Shown: positions 6,926 to 15,822, numbered from the stretch's first letter. The stretch: DNA of 32,431 nt from Streptomyces hokutonensis (GCF_000376565.1 NZ_BARG01000118.1:1-32431), one strand, 5' to 3'. Translations and numbers: made by a program. Notes: generated by a model not told the origin, from the sequence alone.

Positions 6926-9151
6926 ATGCTTGGATCAACCCACGGCACCCTCACCACCGACTCCCGCCGGGCCCGGGTCATCGCCTGCGGTGAGCAACCC
7001 GGCCCCGCCGTCCACGGAAGGCCCGCCGACGTCGACGATCTCGATGTCGGTGGGCGGCCGTTGTACGCCGGCGTCCCCGACCTGGACCGTTTCTTCCGCC
7101 CCGAGTCGGTCGCCGTGATCGGCGCCTCGGACGCGGAGGGACGCCCGAACACGGGCATCACCCGCCAACTCATCGCCTGGGCCGACCGGGTGGGAGCGCG
7201 CCTGCACCCGGTGCACCCCACCCGTACGACGGTCTTCGGCGTCCCCTGCTTCCCGTCCGTCCCCGATCTCCCCGAACAGGTCGACCTGGCCGTGGTGCTG
7301 GTGGCCGACCCGCTCCCCGTGATCGAGCAACTGGCCGAGGCGAAGGTGAAGTTCGCGGTCGCCTTCGCGTCCGGCTTCGCGGAGACGGGCGAGGAGGGCG
7401 CACTGGCGCAGACCCAACTCGCCGCCGCTGTCGGCCGTTCCGGTCTCCGTCTGCTCGGCCCGAACACCAACCTCAACGCCTTCGAGAACTTCCGCGAGGA
7501 CCTCGACGGGCCCGCGATCGCCCTCATCACCCAGTCCGGCCACCAGGGGCGCCCGGTCTTCGCCCTCCAGGAACTCGGCATCCGCCTCTCCCACTGGGCG
7601 CCCACCGGCAACGAGGCCGACCTGGAGACCGCCGACTTCATCTCCTACTTCGCCGAACTCCCCGAAGTCGGCGCCATCGCCTGCTACTTGGAGGGCCTCA
7701 AGGACGGCCGCGCCTTCCTCCTCGCCGCCGACCGCGCCGCCCGCCGCAAGGTCCCGGTCGTGGCGGTGAAGGTCGGCCGTACCGAGACCGGCGCCCGCAC
7801 CGCCGCCTCCCACACCGGCAAACTCACCGGCGCGGACACGGTGGTGGACGCGGCGATGCGCCAGTACGGCGTGCTCCGCGTCGACGGCCTCGACGAACTC
7901 CAGGACACGGCAAGCCTGTTGGCGCGGGCGAAGCCTCCGGTCGCGGACGGTGTCGTCGTGTACTCGATCTCCGGCGGCACGGGCGCCCACTTCGCCGACC
8001 TGGCGAGCGAGGCGGGACTGCACCTGCCCCAGCTGTCGACCGCCAAGCAGGGCGAACTGCACGAGTGGATACCGCCGTACCTGAGCGTGGCCAACCCGGT
8101 GGACAACGGCGGTCACCCGGTGGGCGACTGGCGCGGCCGGAAGATCATCGACGCGATCCTCGACGACCCGGAGGTGGGCGTCCTGGTGTGCCCGATCACG
8201 GGCCCCTTCCCACCGCTGAGCGACAAGCTGGTCGAGGACCTCGTCGCCGCGGCCGAACGCACCGACAAGCTGGTGTGCGTGGTGTGGGGTTCACCCGTCG
8301 GCACCGAACCGGCGTACCGGGACGTCCTGTTGGGCTCCTCCCGGGTGGCCACCTTCCGGACGGTCGGCAACTGCATCACGGCACTGCGCGCCTACTTCTC
8401 CCACCACCGCTTCGTCCACGCCTACCGCTCCCCCTTCGACGAGGCCCCCCGCACCCTCTCCCCCTCCTTCCGCAAGGCCCAGGCCCTGATGCGTCCGGGC
8501 CAGCAACTGAGCGAGCACGCGGCGAAACAACTCCTGCGGGCCTACGGCATCCGGGTCCCCCGCGAGCAGCTGGTGACCAGCGCGGCGGCGGCCGTACGGG
8601 CGGCGGGCCTGGTGGGCTACCCGGTGGTGATGAAGGCGTCGGGCGGCCAGATAGCCCACAAGACGGAACTGGGCCTGGTGAAGGTGGGTCTCACCTCCGC
8701 CAGCCAAGTCCGGGACGCCTACCGCGAGTTGACCGACATCGCCCGCTACGAGGACGTGACCCTCGACGGTGTCCTGGTCTGCCAGATGGTCGAGCGGGGC
8801 GTCGAGATGGTGGTCGGCGTCACCCAGGACGACCTGTTCGGGCCGACGGTGACGGTCGGCCTGGGCGGGGTGCTCGTCGAGGTGCTGCGGGACGTGGCGG
8901 TACGGGTGCCGCCCTTCGGCGAGGATCAAGCGGCCGACATGCTCGGTGAGTTGCGCGGCCGTCCGCTGCTCGACGGGGTACGGGGGCGACCGCCTGCGGA
9001 CCTGGACGCGCTGGTGGAGGTGATCCTGCGGGTCCAGCGCATGGCTCTCGAACTGGGCGACGTGCTCTCCGAGTTGGACATCAACCCGCTGATGGTGCTG
9101 CCCCGGGGGCAGGGCGCGGTGGCGTTGGACGCGCTGGCGGTGTGCCGATGA
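6926..9151 (+). CDS. Fused NDP-forming acyl-CoA synthetase (ATP-grasp type)
   Basis: ATG 6926 is chosen because GGAG lies at 6911-6914; the product is 741 residues. Order of parts: an extension (1-50), CoA-binding Rossmann domain (RPESVAVIGASDAEG, 58-72), succinyl-CoA-ligase-like domains with GPNT (178-181), TQSGHQG (202-208) and SHTGKLTG around His296, the region holding the phosphohistidine of the family, then an ATP-grasp domain (about 505-741: YPVVMKASGGQIAHKTELGLVKVGL). Such enzymes interconvert acyl-CoA plus ADP and Pi with acid plus ATP and CoA, and the fused layout resembles the Pat/Acd type. The stop overlaps the enoyl-CoA hydratase start (ATGA). Two CTGAC-type operators lie upstream. 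The acyl specificity cannot be told. Confidence 0.88.
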   Translation: MLGSTHGTLTTDSRRARVIACGEQPGPAVHGRPADVDDLDVGGRPLYAGVPDLDRFFRPESVAVIGASDAEGRPNTGITRQLIAWADRVGARLHPVHPTRTTVFGVPCFPSVPDLPEQVDLAVVLVADPLPVIEQLAEAKVKFAVAFASGFAETGEEGALAQTQLAAAVGRSGLRLLGPNTNLNAFENFREDLDGPAIALITQSGHQGRPVFALQELGIRLSHWAPTGNEADLETADFISYFAELPEVGAIACYLEGLKDGRAFLLAADRAARRKVPVVAVKVGRTETGARTAASHTGKLTGADTVVDAAMRQYGVLRVDGLDELQDTASLLARAKPPVADGVVVYSISGGTGAHFADLASEAGLHLPQLSTAKQGELHEWIPPYLSVANPVDNGGHPVGDWRGRKIIDAILDDPEVGVLVCPITGPFPPLSDKLVEDLVAAAERTDKLVCVVWGSPVGTEPAYRDVLLGSSRVATFRTVGNCITALRAYFSHHRFVHAYRSPFDEAPRTLSPSFRKAQALMRPGQQLSEHAAKQLLRAYGIRVPREQLVTSAAAAVRAAGLVGYPVVMKASGGQIAHKTELGLVKVGLTSASQVRDAYRELTDIARYEDVTLDGVLVCQMVERGVEMVVGVTQDDLFGPTVTVGLGGVLVEVLRDVAVRVPPFGEDQAADMLGELRGRPLLDGVRGRPPADLDALVEVILRVQRMALELGDVLSELDINPLMVLPRGQGAVALDALAVCR

Positions 9152-9936
9152 GCGAGGTCGTGCACACCGTCTCGGGCCAGGTCGCGTACCTCACCCTCAA
9201 CCGCCCCGAGGCCATGAACGCGATCACCCCGGCCCAACGGGACCACCTGATAGGCCTGTTGACCGAGGCGTCGGCCGACCCGTCCGTACGGGCGGTGGTC
9301 CTCACCGGCACCGGTCGCGGCTTCTGCGCGGGCGCGGACCTGAGGGGCGGCGCGACGGCGAACGGCGAACGGGTGGCCGGAGACGTGGCCCGCACGATCC
9401 GCCTGGGCGCGCAACGCCTGATCGCCGCCGTCCTGGACTGCGAGAAACCGGTGATCGCGGCGGTGAACGGCACGGCGGCGGGCCTGGGCGCGCATCTGGC
9501 CCTGGCCTGCGATCTCGTCCTGGCCGCGGAGTCGGCGCGGTTCATCGAGGTGTTCGTCCGCCGGGGCCTGGTCCCGGACGGCGGCGGCGCCTACCTGCTC
9601 CCCCGCCTGATCGGCCCGCAGCGGGCGAAGGAGCTGATGTTCTTCGGCGACGCTCTGACCGCCCCGGACGCGGAACGCCTCGGCCTCGTCAACCGGGTGG
9701 TCCCGGACGGGGAGTTGGAGAAGACGGCCCGCGAGTGGGCGCAACGCCTGGCCACCGGCCCGACCCGCGCCCTCGCCCTCACCAAACAGCTCGTCAACGC
9801 CTCCCTGGACAGCGACCGCACGACCGCGTTCGCGGCGGAGGCGGCGGCCCAGGAGATCAACATGACGACGGAGGACGCGCAGGAGGGCGTGGCGAGCTTC
9901 GTGGAGCGGCGGAGTCCGGAGTACCGGGGACGCTGA
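9148..9936 (+). CDS. Enoyl-CoA hydratase/isomerase (crotonase family)
   Basis: The start at ATG 9148 overlaps the synthetase stop by 4 bp (ATGA), so the two are translationally coupled; a start at 9142 is possible but less likely. The 262-residue protein has the crotonase core: the CoA/oxyanion-hole segment GTGRGFCAGADL (54-65), the second oxyanion segment AVNGTAAGLGAHLALACDL (105-123), and FVRRGLVPDGGGAYLLPRLIG (136-156). The LVPDGG variant is like PaaG-type members, which hydrate or isomerise enoyl-CoA; the usual second catalytic glutamate appears as aspartate. It probably performs the hydration step after an acyl-CoA dehydrogenase in the pathway marked by the shared operator. Confidence 0.9.
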   Translation: MSEVVHTVSGQVAYLTLNRPEAMNAITPAQRDHLIGLLTEASADPSVRAVVLTGTGRGFCAGADLRGGATANGERVAGDVARTIRLGAQRLIAAVLDCEKPVIAAVNGTAAGLGAHLALACDLVLAAESARFIEVFVRRGLVPDGGGAYLLPRLIGPQRAKELMFFGDALTAPDAERLGLVNRVVPDGELEKTAREWAQRLATGPTRALALTKQLVNASLDSDRTTAFAAEAAAQEINMTTEDAQEGVASFVERRSPEYRGR

Positions 9937-9973
9937 CGCCCGCGCCGCGGGCCTTGGTCTCTACGCTGTGTCG

Positions 9974-11461
9974 ATGCTGTCGTACGAGGAAATGACCCCG
10001 CCCGAACGGGAGTTGTGGAACGCCTTCCCCGAAGGCCGCCTGGTGGACCTGCGCGTGGGCTCGCCGGACGAGGACGATCCGGCGCAGGGGGCGGGCTGGG
10101 GACCCGGGCGCACGCTTCGGGCGGCTGTCGTGACGGCGCTGGCGCGGGGAGCCAACGCGGCGCCGCCCGGTGCGGTGACCTCTCTGCGGGTCGCGGGCGC
10201 CCGGATCACCGGCCAACTCGACCTGGCCGAGGCGGAGATCGGGCACCTGCTGCGGTTCGAGGGCTGCTGGTTCGAGGAGGCTCCGAATCTCTTCGGAGCG
10301 GCCACCCGGACGATCGGGATCGTCGGCTGCCAAGTCCCGGGCATGGACGCCTCGTTGGCCTCCGTCGAGGGCACCCTCGATCTGAAGCGTTCGGTCCTCG
10401 ACGGCAGGCTCTCGCTCTTGCGGGCGCGCATCGCGGGCGAACTGCAGCTGGGCGGGGCGGTGTTGTCGGACCCGGACGGCTGGGCGCTGTTCGCCGGCGG
10501 TCTGGTCATGGAGGGCGGAGTCTTCTGCCGTCACGAATTCACCGCCCACGGGGGGATCCGGCTGCTGGGGGCCCATCTGCCCGGCGGCCTGTTCATGGAG
10601 GGAGCCCGGCTGGACAACCCCGACGGCCCGGCGCTCGTCGCGGACAGCGCGGTGGCCGGGACCCTGGTCTTCTCCCAGGGGTTCACCGCCGCGGGGACCG
10701 TCCAGCTGCGCGGCGCGCAGTTATCCGACCGACTCACCTTCGACGGCGCCTACTTGAACGGCCCGGACGTGGCCCTGGACTGCTCGCGGATGCAGGCGGG
10801 GGAGCTCCACTTCACGCCCGCCGTGCCCCCTTCCGGTGCGGTGGACCTGCGCGGGGCCCACGTCTCGGTCCTGCACGACGGCGAGGACAGCTGGCCGGAC
10901 GTCGTACGGCTCCAGGGGTTCGGCTACGCCTCCATCGAGTCCGAGGACGGGCTGCGCGGCAACGACGTGACCCGCCGCGTCGAGTGGGTCCGCCGCGAGC
11001 CCGGCTACGCCCCGCAGCCGTACGAGCAGTTGGCGAGCTGGTACCGGCAGGTCGGCCACGAGGACGACGCGCGCAAGGTGCTGCTGGCCAAGCAGCGCCA
11101 CCGTCGCGGCACTCTGCATCCGGTGGGCCGGCTGTGGGGGCACCTGCTCGACGCCCTGGTCGGCTACGGCTACCGGCCCTGGCTGGCCGGGGTGTGGATC
11201 CTGGCGCTGACCGCCCTCGGCACGGTCGTCTTCCGCGGCGAGTCGCCGAAGCCGGTCCAGGCCGGCCAAGGGCCGCTGTTCAACGCCTTCGTCTACACCC
11301 TCGACCTGCTGATCCCCATCGGCGGCCTCGGCCAGCGCGGCGCCTGGTACTGGCCGGACGGAAGCCTCGCGCAATGGCTCTCCTACGCCCTGATCGCGGC
11401 CGGCTGGGTGCTGACGACGGCGGTCGTCGCGGGCGTGACACGGTCGCTGAACAAGAGCTGA
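9974..11461 (+). CDS. Membrane-associated protein with beta-helix-like repeats; bldA-dependent (TTA codon)
   Basis: TACGCT at 9962-9967 is a plausible -10 that would start a leaderless transcript at ATG 9974; GTG 9968 is the alternative. The product is 495 residues. Residues about 60-320 are irregular repeats of hydrophobic and acidic strands (LRVAGARITGQLDLAEAEI, LQLRGAQLSDRLTFDGAYL type), suggesting a right-handed beta-helix. A conserved block follows (QLASWYRQVGHEDDARKVLL), then hydrophobic segments near 403-420, 435-453 and 468-488. Streptomyces relatives are often named membrane-associated oxidoreductase, but no redox motif is visible, so I do not assign a reaction. Codon 250 (10721-10723) is TTA, read by the bldA tRNA, implying translation late in growth. 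Confidence 0.75.
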   Translation: MLSYEEMTPPERELWNAFPEGRLVDLRVGSPDEDDPAQGAGWGPGRTLRAAVVTALARGANAAPPGAVTSLRVAGARITGQLDLAEAEIGHLLRFEGCWFEEAPNLFGAATRTIGIVGCQVPGMDASLASVEGTLDLKRSVLDGRLSLLRARIAGELQLGGAVLSDPDGWALFAGGLVMEGGVFCRHEFTAHGGIRLLGAHLPGGLFMEGARLDNPDGPALVADSAVAGTLVFSQGFTAAGTVQLRGAQLSDRLTFDGAYLNGPDVALDCSRMQAGELHFTPAVPPSGAVDLRGAHVSVLHDGEDSWPDVVRLQGFGYASIESEDGLRGNDVTRRVEWVRREPGYAPQPYEQLASWYRQVGHEDDARKVLLAKQRHRRGTLHPVGRLWGHLLDALVGYGYRPWLAGVWILALTALGTVVFRGESPKPVQAGQGPLFNAFVYTLDLLIPIGGLGQRGAWYWPDGSLAQWLSYALIAAGWVLTTAVVAGVTRSLNKS

Positions 11462-11490
11462 GACCCCCGCCGACGTGCTCGGCGGGGGTC
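11462..11490. terminator. Bidirectional rho-independent-type hairpin
   Basis: A perfect 12-bp stem, GACCCCCGCCGA with TCGGCGGGGGTC, closes a CGTGC loop between convergent genes. There is no T-tract, as is common in Streptomyces. A short tandem run of GTGCCGG-like units (about 11491-11518) follows it. Confidence 0.85.
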
Positions 11491-11525
11491 CAGGTGTGCC
11501 GGGTGTGCCGGGTGTGCAGTGCCCG

Positions 11526-12119
11526 TCAGTCCAACAGGCCGTCGTAGTCCGGGAGTTTGTACGTCGTGTCGGCGTAGCCGCCCGTCAGGTCGGTCGTGTT
11601 GTTGCCGATGTTGGCGACGATGTCGTAGCCGTTCGCCTCGATCGCCTTGCGCTGGGAGGTCTTGAAGTCGGCGACGCTCTCGCTCGCGATGTCGATGAGC
11701 GTGCGGGTGTAGAGGCCGTCGACGGTGTAACCGACGTTCGTCAGGTTGTACTTGGTGGCCACGTCGATCAGGTTGGTGCGGGCGCTGACGAAGAAGACGC
11801 TGACGCCCTTGGCGTGCGCGTCCTTGGCCAGGGCGAGTACCGGCGCGGTGGCCGGGGTGGGGTAGCCGCCCTCGAAGTAGGACGCCAGCGAGGTGTTGTC
11901 GATGTCGAGGACGATCGCCGGCTTGGCGCCCGAGGTGTTGGCGGCGGCGCGGGAGTCGATGTAGGTCTGCGCGGGGCCGGTGACGGCGGCGACGTCGGAC
12001 AGCCACTGGGCCTCGGTGACGGTCGAGTCGGCGGCCTGCGCGGGCAGGGCTGCGGCGAGGGTCAGTGCGAGGCCGGCCACGGCGGCAACCGCGGTGCCGC
12101 GTGCGGTGGGACGGTTCAT
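11526..12119 (-). CDS. Secreted HAD-superfamily acid phosphatase (class III-like)
   Basis: The 197-residue product begins with a signal peptide (hydrophobic 10-25, cleavage after AQA, residue 29). HAD motif I is LDIDNTSL with Asp72 and Asp74. Motif II is the serine of FFVSAR (Ser112), motif III probably Lys153 in FKTSQRK, and motif IV IGNNTTDL with Asp177. This matches secreted acid phosphatases of HAD subfamily IIIB (class B / plant VSP type), which remove phosphate from organic monoesters outside the cell. It is on the short side for the family. A purine-rich segment precedes the ATG. The 5' region (12120-12309) faces the flavin reductase; no PHO-box-like repeats were recognised. Confidence 0.85.
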   Translation of the reverse strand: MNRPTARGTAVAAVAGLALTLAAALPAQAADSTVTEAQWLSDVAAVTGPAQTYIDSRAAANTSGAKPAIVLDIDNTSLASYFEGGYPTPATAPVLALAKDAHAKGVSVFFVSARTNLIDVATKYNLTNVGYTVDGLYTRTLIDIASESVADFKTSQRKAIEANGYDIVANIGNNTTDLTGGYADTTYKLPDYDGLLD

Positions 12120-12309
12120 CGGGTGGATGCTCCTCGGGGGTCGCGGCGGCCACCGGTTCCGTACCGGCGGCGGTCGTTGCGGAACTCTGCTGCGGGCGGG
12201 TGTGCGGGGAGTGACTCAGGGGGGTCCGTGCGGCGTCGTAACTCCCATGTTCTTCCCGGGAGTCTGTGAACCAGCCGTCAGAACCCCCGCCGCCCGCGCC
12301 CCTTCCTAT

Positions 12310-12324
12310 CTGATGACCCGTCAG
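12310..12324. promoter_or_regulatory. Operator CTGAT-N5-GTCAG, copy 4 (flavin reductase)
   Basis: CTGAT-gaccc-GTCAG matches the consensus with one changed base in the left arm. It is identical over all 15 bp to the copy at 27561-27575, spacer included. It ends 16 bp before the flavin reductase start codon. Confidence 0.7.
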
Positions 12325-12340
12325 CTTCAATGGGTGTGTG

Positions 12341-12946
12341 ATGGGACACGCAGGAGCGGCTGCCGCCGCCGTCCGCTACCTCAGGTCGTCCGGAAGCGCT
12401 CCGGCCGCGCAGCCTGTCGAGGCGCTGCCGCGGCCGGAGCTCCGGTGCGTCGCGGACGACGAGCGCGCGCCGGTCGAGCACGGCGAATTCCGGCGCGTAC
12501 TGGGCCACTTCGCGACCGGCGTGACGGTGATCACCGCCCCTGCGGCGGTCGGCGAACCCGGTCCCGCCGGCTTCGCCTGCCAGTCGTTCTCCGCGCTCTC
12601 CCTCGACCCGCCGCTCGTCGTCTTCATGGTCGGCCGTACGTCCACGACCTGGCCGCGCATCGCCCGCGCCGGCGTCTTCTGCGTCAACGTACTCGGCGCC
12701 CACCAGGGCGAGTTGTGCCGCGGCTTCGCGATCAGCGGCACCGACAAGTTCGCGGGCGTGCACTACGACGCGTCCCCGGTCTCCGGCTCCCCCCGCCTGA
12801 CCGGCGCCGCCGCCTGGATCGACTGCACGATCCACGCGGTGCACACCGGGGGCGACCATCTGATCGTGGTGGGGCGGGTGGACGGGCTGGGCACCGAGGA
12901 CCCGGACGGAGCACCGCTGTTGTTCCACCGGGGCCGGTTCGTCTGA
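12341..12946 (+). CDS. Flavin reductase (HpaC/HsaB-like)
   Basis: ATG 12341 gives 201 residues; GTG 12338 is also in frame, and neither has a clear ribosome-binding site. After a variable N-terminal 45 residues the flavin reductase-like domain begins: FRRVLGHFATGVTVITA, then GFACQSFSALSLDPPLVVFMV (FMN/FAD-binding), the segment RAGVFCVNVLG, FAGVHYDASPVSGSPRL, and a C-terminal HLIVVGRVDGL...PLLFHRGRFV. These enzymes use NAD(P)H to reduce free flavin for a two-component monooxygenase such as HpaB or HsaA. No oxygenase partner is adjacent; it may be elsewhere in the regulon marked by the shared operator just upstream. Confidence 0.9.
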   Translation: MGHAGAAAAAVRYLRSSGSAPAAQPVEALPRPELRCVADDERAPVEHGEFRRVLGHFATGVTVITAPAAVGEPGPAGFACQSFSALSLDPPLVVFMVGRTSTTWPRIARAGVFCVNVLGAHQGELCRGFAISGTDKFAGVHYDASPVSGSPRLTGAAAWIDCTIHAVHTGGDHLIVVGRVDGLGTEDPDGAPLLFHRGRFV

Positions 12947-12975
12947 GTTCCCCTGAGTAACCCGTGCCCCGATTC

Positions 12976-12991
12976 TGAGTCGGCGTACTCA
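12976..12991. promoter_or_regulatory. Short inverted repeat upstream of the lipoprotein gene
   Basis: TGAGT-cggcgt-ACTCA lies 71 bp before the lipoprotein start. TGAGTA/TACTCA-type repeats are seen upstream of other Streptomyces genes, as I remember them, so an operator is possible. Nothing here identifies the binding protein. Confidence 0.35.
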
Positions 12992-13062
12992 TGAAGGTCC
13001 CTCTCCCCTCCGGCAGCCTTGCTCTCGGAGCGATTCGAGCATTCGACCGGGGGGACCCAACC

Positions 13063-13356
13063 ATGAGCAAGCGCACGCGCGTCGCCGTTCTCACCGCCGC
13101 CCTGATATCCACCGCCGGACTGCTGTCCGCCTGTTCGTTCACCACGGCGGACGCCATGTGCAGTTCGGGCGAGTACCCGGTGCTGGTCCCGGGCAGCACC
13201 ATGGGCGGCGCCTGTGTGAAGAACGGCGACGCCCCGCCGAGCGGCTACGTGCGGTACCCGAAGGGCAAGGTGCCCCAGCACGTCGACGACAAGTGGGACA
13301 CCTACTGGCAGACCCACACCGTGGACACGAAGGGGCGCATCACCGCCGCTCCGTAG
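13063..13356 (+). CDS. Small secreted lipoprotein (97 aa)
   Basis: ATG 13063 follows a GGGGGGA stretch that can serve as ribosome-binding site. The N-terminus MSKRTR is followed by a hydrophobic segment and the lipobox LSAC with Cys24, so the mature protein should be lipid-anchored on the outer face of the membrane. The mature part of 74 residues has two further cysteines (in AMCSSGEYP and GACVKNGD), likely forming a disulfide, and a tail rich in Trp/Tyr (DDKWDTYWQTHTVD). I believe it belongs to a small Streptomyces lipoprotein family named after SCO0607, but this is from memory. No function is known. It converges on the MFS gene with a 3-bp gap. Confidence 0.82.
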   Translation: MSKRTRVAVLTAALISTAGLLSACSFTTADAMCSSGEYPVLVPGSTMGGACVKNGDAPPSGYVRYPKGKVPQHVDDKWDTYWQTHTVDTKGRITAAP

Positions 13357-13359
13357 CCG

Positions 13360-14673
13360 TCACGCGAGGGCCACCCGCACCGGCCCCGCGACCGGCCGCC
13401 GCCGGATGACCAGCGCCATCAGCGCCGCCACCGCGCACAGCGCCCCGGAGACGTACCAGACCATGTCGTACGACCCGAACGCGTCCCGTGCGACCCCGCC
13501 CAGGAAGGCCACGAGCGCCGCGCCGATCTGGTGCGAGGCCAGCACCCAGCCGAAGACGATCGCGCTGTCCTCGCCGTACTGCTCGCGGCACAGGGCGAGG
13601 GTCGGGGGGACCGTGGCGACCCAGTCGAGGCCGTAGAAGACGATGAAGAAGAGCATGGGCGGGTGGACCGTCGGGGCCAGCAGCATGGGGAGGAAGAGGA
13701 GGGAGATGCCGCGCAGGGCGTAGTAGACGGCGAGCAGGCGGCGGGGTTCGAAGCGGTCGGTGAACCAGCCGGAGGCGATCGTGCCGACGACGTCGAAGAC
13801 GCCGATCACCGCGAGCAGCGAGGCCGCGGCCGTGATGGGCATGCCGTGGTCGTGGGCGGCGGGCACGAAGTGGGTCTGGATCAGGCCGTTGGTGGAGGCG
13901 CCGCAGATCGCGAAGGTGCCGGCCAGCAGCCAGAAGGGGCCGGTGCGGACCGCCTTGAACAGGACGGAGACCGTGCGACGGGCCGCGCCCGGCACCGGTT
14001 CCGGCTTGGGGACGAACTCGGTCGCGCCGTAGGGCTTCGCGCCCACGTCCGCCGGGTGGTCGCGCAGCAGCAGCCACACGAAGGGGACGACGGCGAGGGC
14101 CGCGAGGGAGACGGTCACGGCGGCGGGGCGCCAGCTGTGCTCCTCGACTATCCAGGACAGCAGCGGCAGGAAGATCAGCTGGCCGGACGCCGAGGCGGCG
14201 GTGAGGATGCCGGTGACCAGGCCCTTGCGTGCGGTGAACCAGCGGTTGGTGACGGTCGCGGCGAACGCCAGCGCCATCGAACCGCTGCCCAGACCCACCA
14301 ACAGGCCCCAGCACAGCAGCAGTTGCCAGGGCGCGGTCATCCACACCGTCAGGCCGGAGCCGAGCGCGATCACGGTCAGCGCGACCGCGACGACGCGCCG
14401 GATGCCGAAGCGGTCCATCAGCGCCGCCGCGAAGGGGGCCGTCAGCCCGTACAGCGCGAGGTTGATGGAGGCCGCGGCCCCGATCGTGCCGCGCGACCAG
14501 CCGAACTCCTGGTGCAGCGGATCGATCAGCAGCCCCGGCAGCGAACGGAAGGCCGCCGCGCCGATGATCGTCACGAAGGTGACGGCCGCGACGAACCAGG
14601 CGCGGTGGACGCGTATACGTGAGGTGGGCCGGGCTTCGGTCGGAGCGGCGGTCGGTTCCGTTGTCTGGGTCAC
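13360..14673 (-). CDS. MFS transporter (12 membrane spans)
   Basis: The start is GTG 14673 (437 residues). The frame is open far upstream but only as the antisense of the AraC-type gene. Twelve hydrophobic spans are visible, beginning AWFVAAVTFVTIIGAAAF. MFS motif A appears after span 2 as AAALMDRFGIRRV and its degenerate repeat SGWFTDRFEPRRLL after span 8. The N-terminal domain with GWSRGTIGAAASINLALYG resembles the oxalate/formate or monocarboxylate branch, so a small organic acid or drug is a plausible substrate. It is divergent from the GlxA-type regulator with 84 bp between, the usual arrangement of a transporter with its own regulator. Confidence 0.88.
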   Translation of the reverse strand: MTQTTEPTAAPTEARPTSRIRVHRAWFVAAVTFVTIIGAAAFRSLPGLLIDPLHQEFGWSRGTIGAAASINLALYGLTAPFAAALMDRFGIRRVVAVALTVIALGSGLTVWMTAPWQLLLCWGLLVGLGSGSMALAFAATVTNRWFTARKGLVTGILTAASASGQLIFLPLLSWIVEEHSWRPAAVTVSLAALAVVPFVWLLLRDHPADVGAKPYGATEFVPKPEPVPGAARRTVSVLFKAVRTGPFWLLAGTFAICGASTNGLIQTHFVPAAHDHGMPITAAASLLAVIGVFDVVGTIASGWFTDRFEPRRLLAVYYALRGISLLFLPMLLAPTVHPPMLFFIVFYGLDWVATVPPTLALCREQYGEDSAIVFGWVLASHQIGAALVAFLGGVARDAFGSYDMVWYVSGALCAVAALMALVIRRRPVAGPVRVALA

Positions 14674-14745
14674 GCCATACAGCTTCCGGCCTGCGGCGGA
14701 TCCGATCCATTGGCCCGGAGGACAGCATTCGTTAGGATCGGGCCA

Positions 14746-14751
14746 TACAAT
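14746..14751 (+). promoter_or_regulatory. -10 box for the AraC-type regulator, leaderless
   Basis: TACAAT is close to the TANNNT consensus, and its last base is 7 bp before ATG 14758, the spacing expected for a leaderless transcript. No convincing -35 is visible, so activation may be needed. Confidence 0.55.
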
Positions 14752-14757
14752 CGGGTC

Positions 14758-15822
14758 ATGGCCACAGTCACCACGACCGCCACCGCGACCGCCACCGACG
14801 GTTTCCGCCCGCACCGTGTCGTCGTGCTCGCCCTCGACGGGCTGCTCCCCTTCGAGCTGGGCATCCCGCACCGGATCTTCGGCCGCCCCAGGGACGCCGA
14901 GGGGCGGCTGCTCTACGAGGTCGTGACGTGTTCGGTCCGGCCGCCGGGGCCCGTCGACACCGACGCCGACTTCGCCATCCACGTCCCGAACGGTCCGGAG
15001 GCGCTGGCCACCGCCGACACCGTGATCGTCCCGGCGTCGTACGAACTCGGCCCGGTCTTCGAGGAGGGCGTCCTCACCCCCGAGCTCACCGCCGCCTTCG
15101 CCCACATCCGCCCCGGCACCCGCCTCGCGTCGATCTGCACGGGTGTCTACGTCCTCGCCGCCGCCGGTCTCCTCGACGGGCGCCCGGCGACCACGCACTG
15201 GGCGGAGGCCGAGCGGTTCCAGCAGCTCTTCCCGCGGATCGAGGTGGACGCGGACGTGCTGTTCATCGACGACGGCGACGTGCTGACCTCGGCGGGTGTC
15301 GCGGCCGGGATCGACCTGTGCCTGCACATGGTGCGCCGCGACTTCGGCACGGCGGTCGCCAACGACGTGGCCCGCCGCACGGTCGTACCGCCGCACCGCG
15401 ACGGCGGGCAGGCGCAGTACATCCACCGCCCGGTCCCCGACCCGCAGTTGGCGACCACGACCGCCGCCCGGGCCTGGGCGCTGGGCCGGCTGCACGAGCC
15501 GATCCAGCTGCGCGACATGGCGGAGCAGGAGGCGATGTCCGTGCGCACCTTCACCCGCCGCTTCCGCGAGGAGGTCGGGGTCAGCCCCGGCCAGTGGCTC
15601 ACCCAGCAGCGCGTCGAACGCGCCCGGCACCTCCTGGAGTCCACCGACCTGTCCATGGACCAGGTCGCCACGGACGCGGGCTTCGGCACCGCCCAGTCGA
15701 TGCGCCAGCATCTGCAGGCGGCACTCGGTGTCACTCCGACGACGTACCGCCGGACGTTCCGCACGGGCGGGGGCAGGGGCAGCGGGTCCGAGAGCTACGG
15801 CGGTGTCGGCGCCGCGTCCTGA
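14758..15822 (+). CDS. GlxA-type AraC-family transcriptional regulator
   Basis: The 354-residue protein starts with a Thr/Ala-rich tail (TTTATATATDG), followed by a DJ-1/PfpI-like class I glutamine amidotransferase domain (about 17-200) with the nucleophile-elbow sequence ASICTGVYVLAAAGLLDG and DVLTSAGVAAGIDL. A C-terminal AraC DNA-binding domain follows (about 245-340): helix-turn-helix LRDMAEQEAMSVRTFTRRFREEVG and the second HTH MDQVATDAGFGTAQSMRQHLQ, ending with GVTPTTYRRTF. Members act as activators controlled by small ligands, with the amidotransferase domain used for sensing. It is divergent from the MFS transporter and probably controls it. The promoter appears leaderless. Confidence 0.92.
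   Translation: MATVTTTATATATDGFRPHRVVVLALDGLLPFELGIPHRIFGRPRDAEGRLLYEVVTCSVRPPGPVDTDADFAIHVPNGPEALATADTVIVPASYELGPVFEEGVLTPELTAAFAHIRPGTRLASICTGVYVLAAAGLLDGRPATTHWAEAERFQQLFPRIEVDADVLFIDDGDVLTSAGVAAGIDLCLHMVRRDFGTAVANDVARRTVVPPHRDGGQAQYIHRPVPDPQLATTTAARAWALGRLHEPIQLRDMAEQEAMSVRTFTRRFREEVGVSPGQWLTQQRVERARHLLESTDLSMDQVATDAGFGTAQSMRQHLQAALGVTPTTYRRTFRTGGGRGSGSESYGGVGAAS

Noticed and set aside
11491..11518. Tandem GTGCCGG-like units as a CRISPR or regulatory array
   Set aside because: Only about three units of 9 bp with no spacers; ordinary slippage repeat next to a terminator.
14674..15711. Upstream extension of the MFS frame to 15711
   Set aside because: It is the antisense shadow of the AraC-type gene; the protein begins at GTG 14673, where the conserved membrane domain follows.
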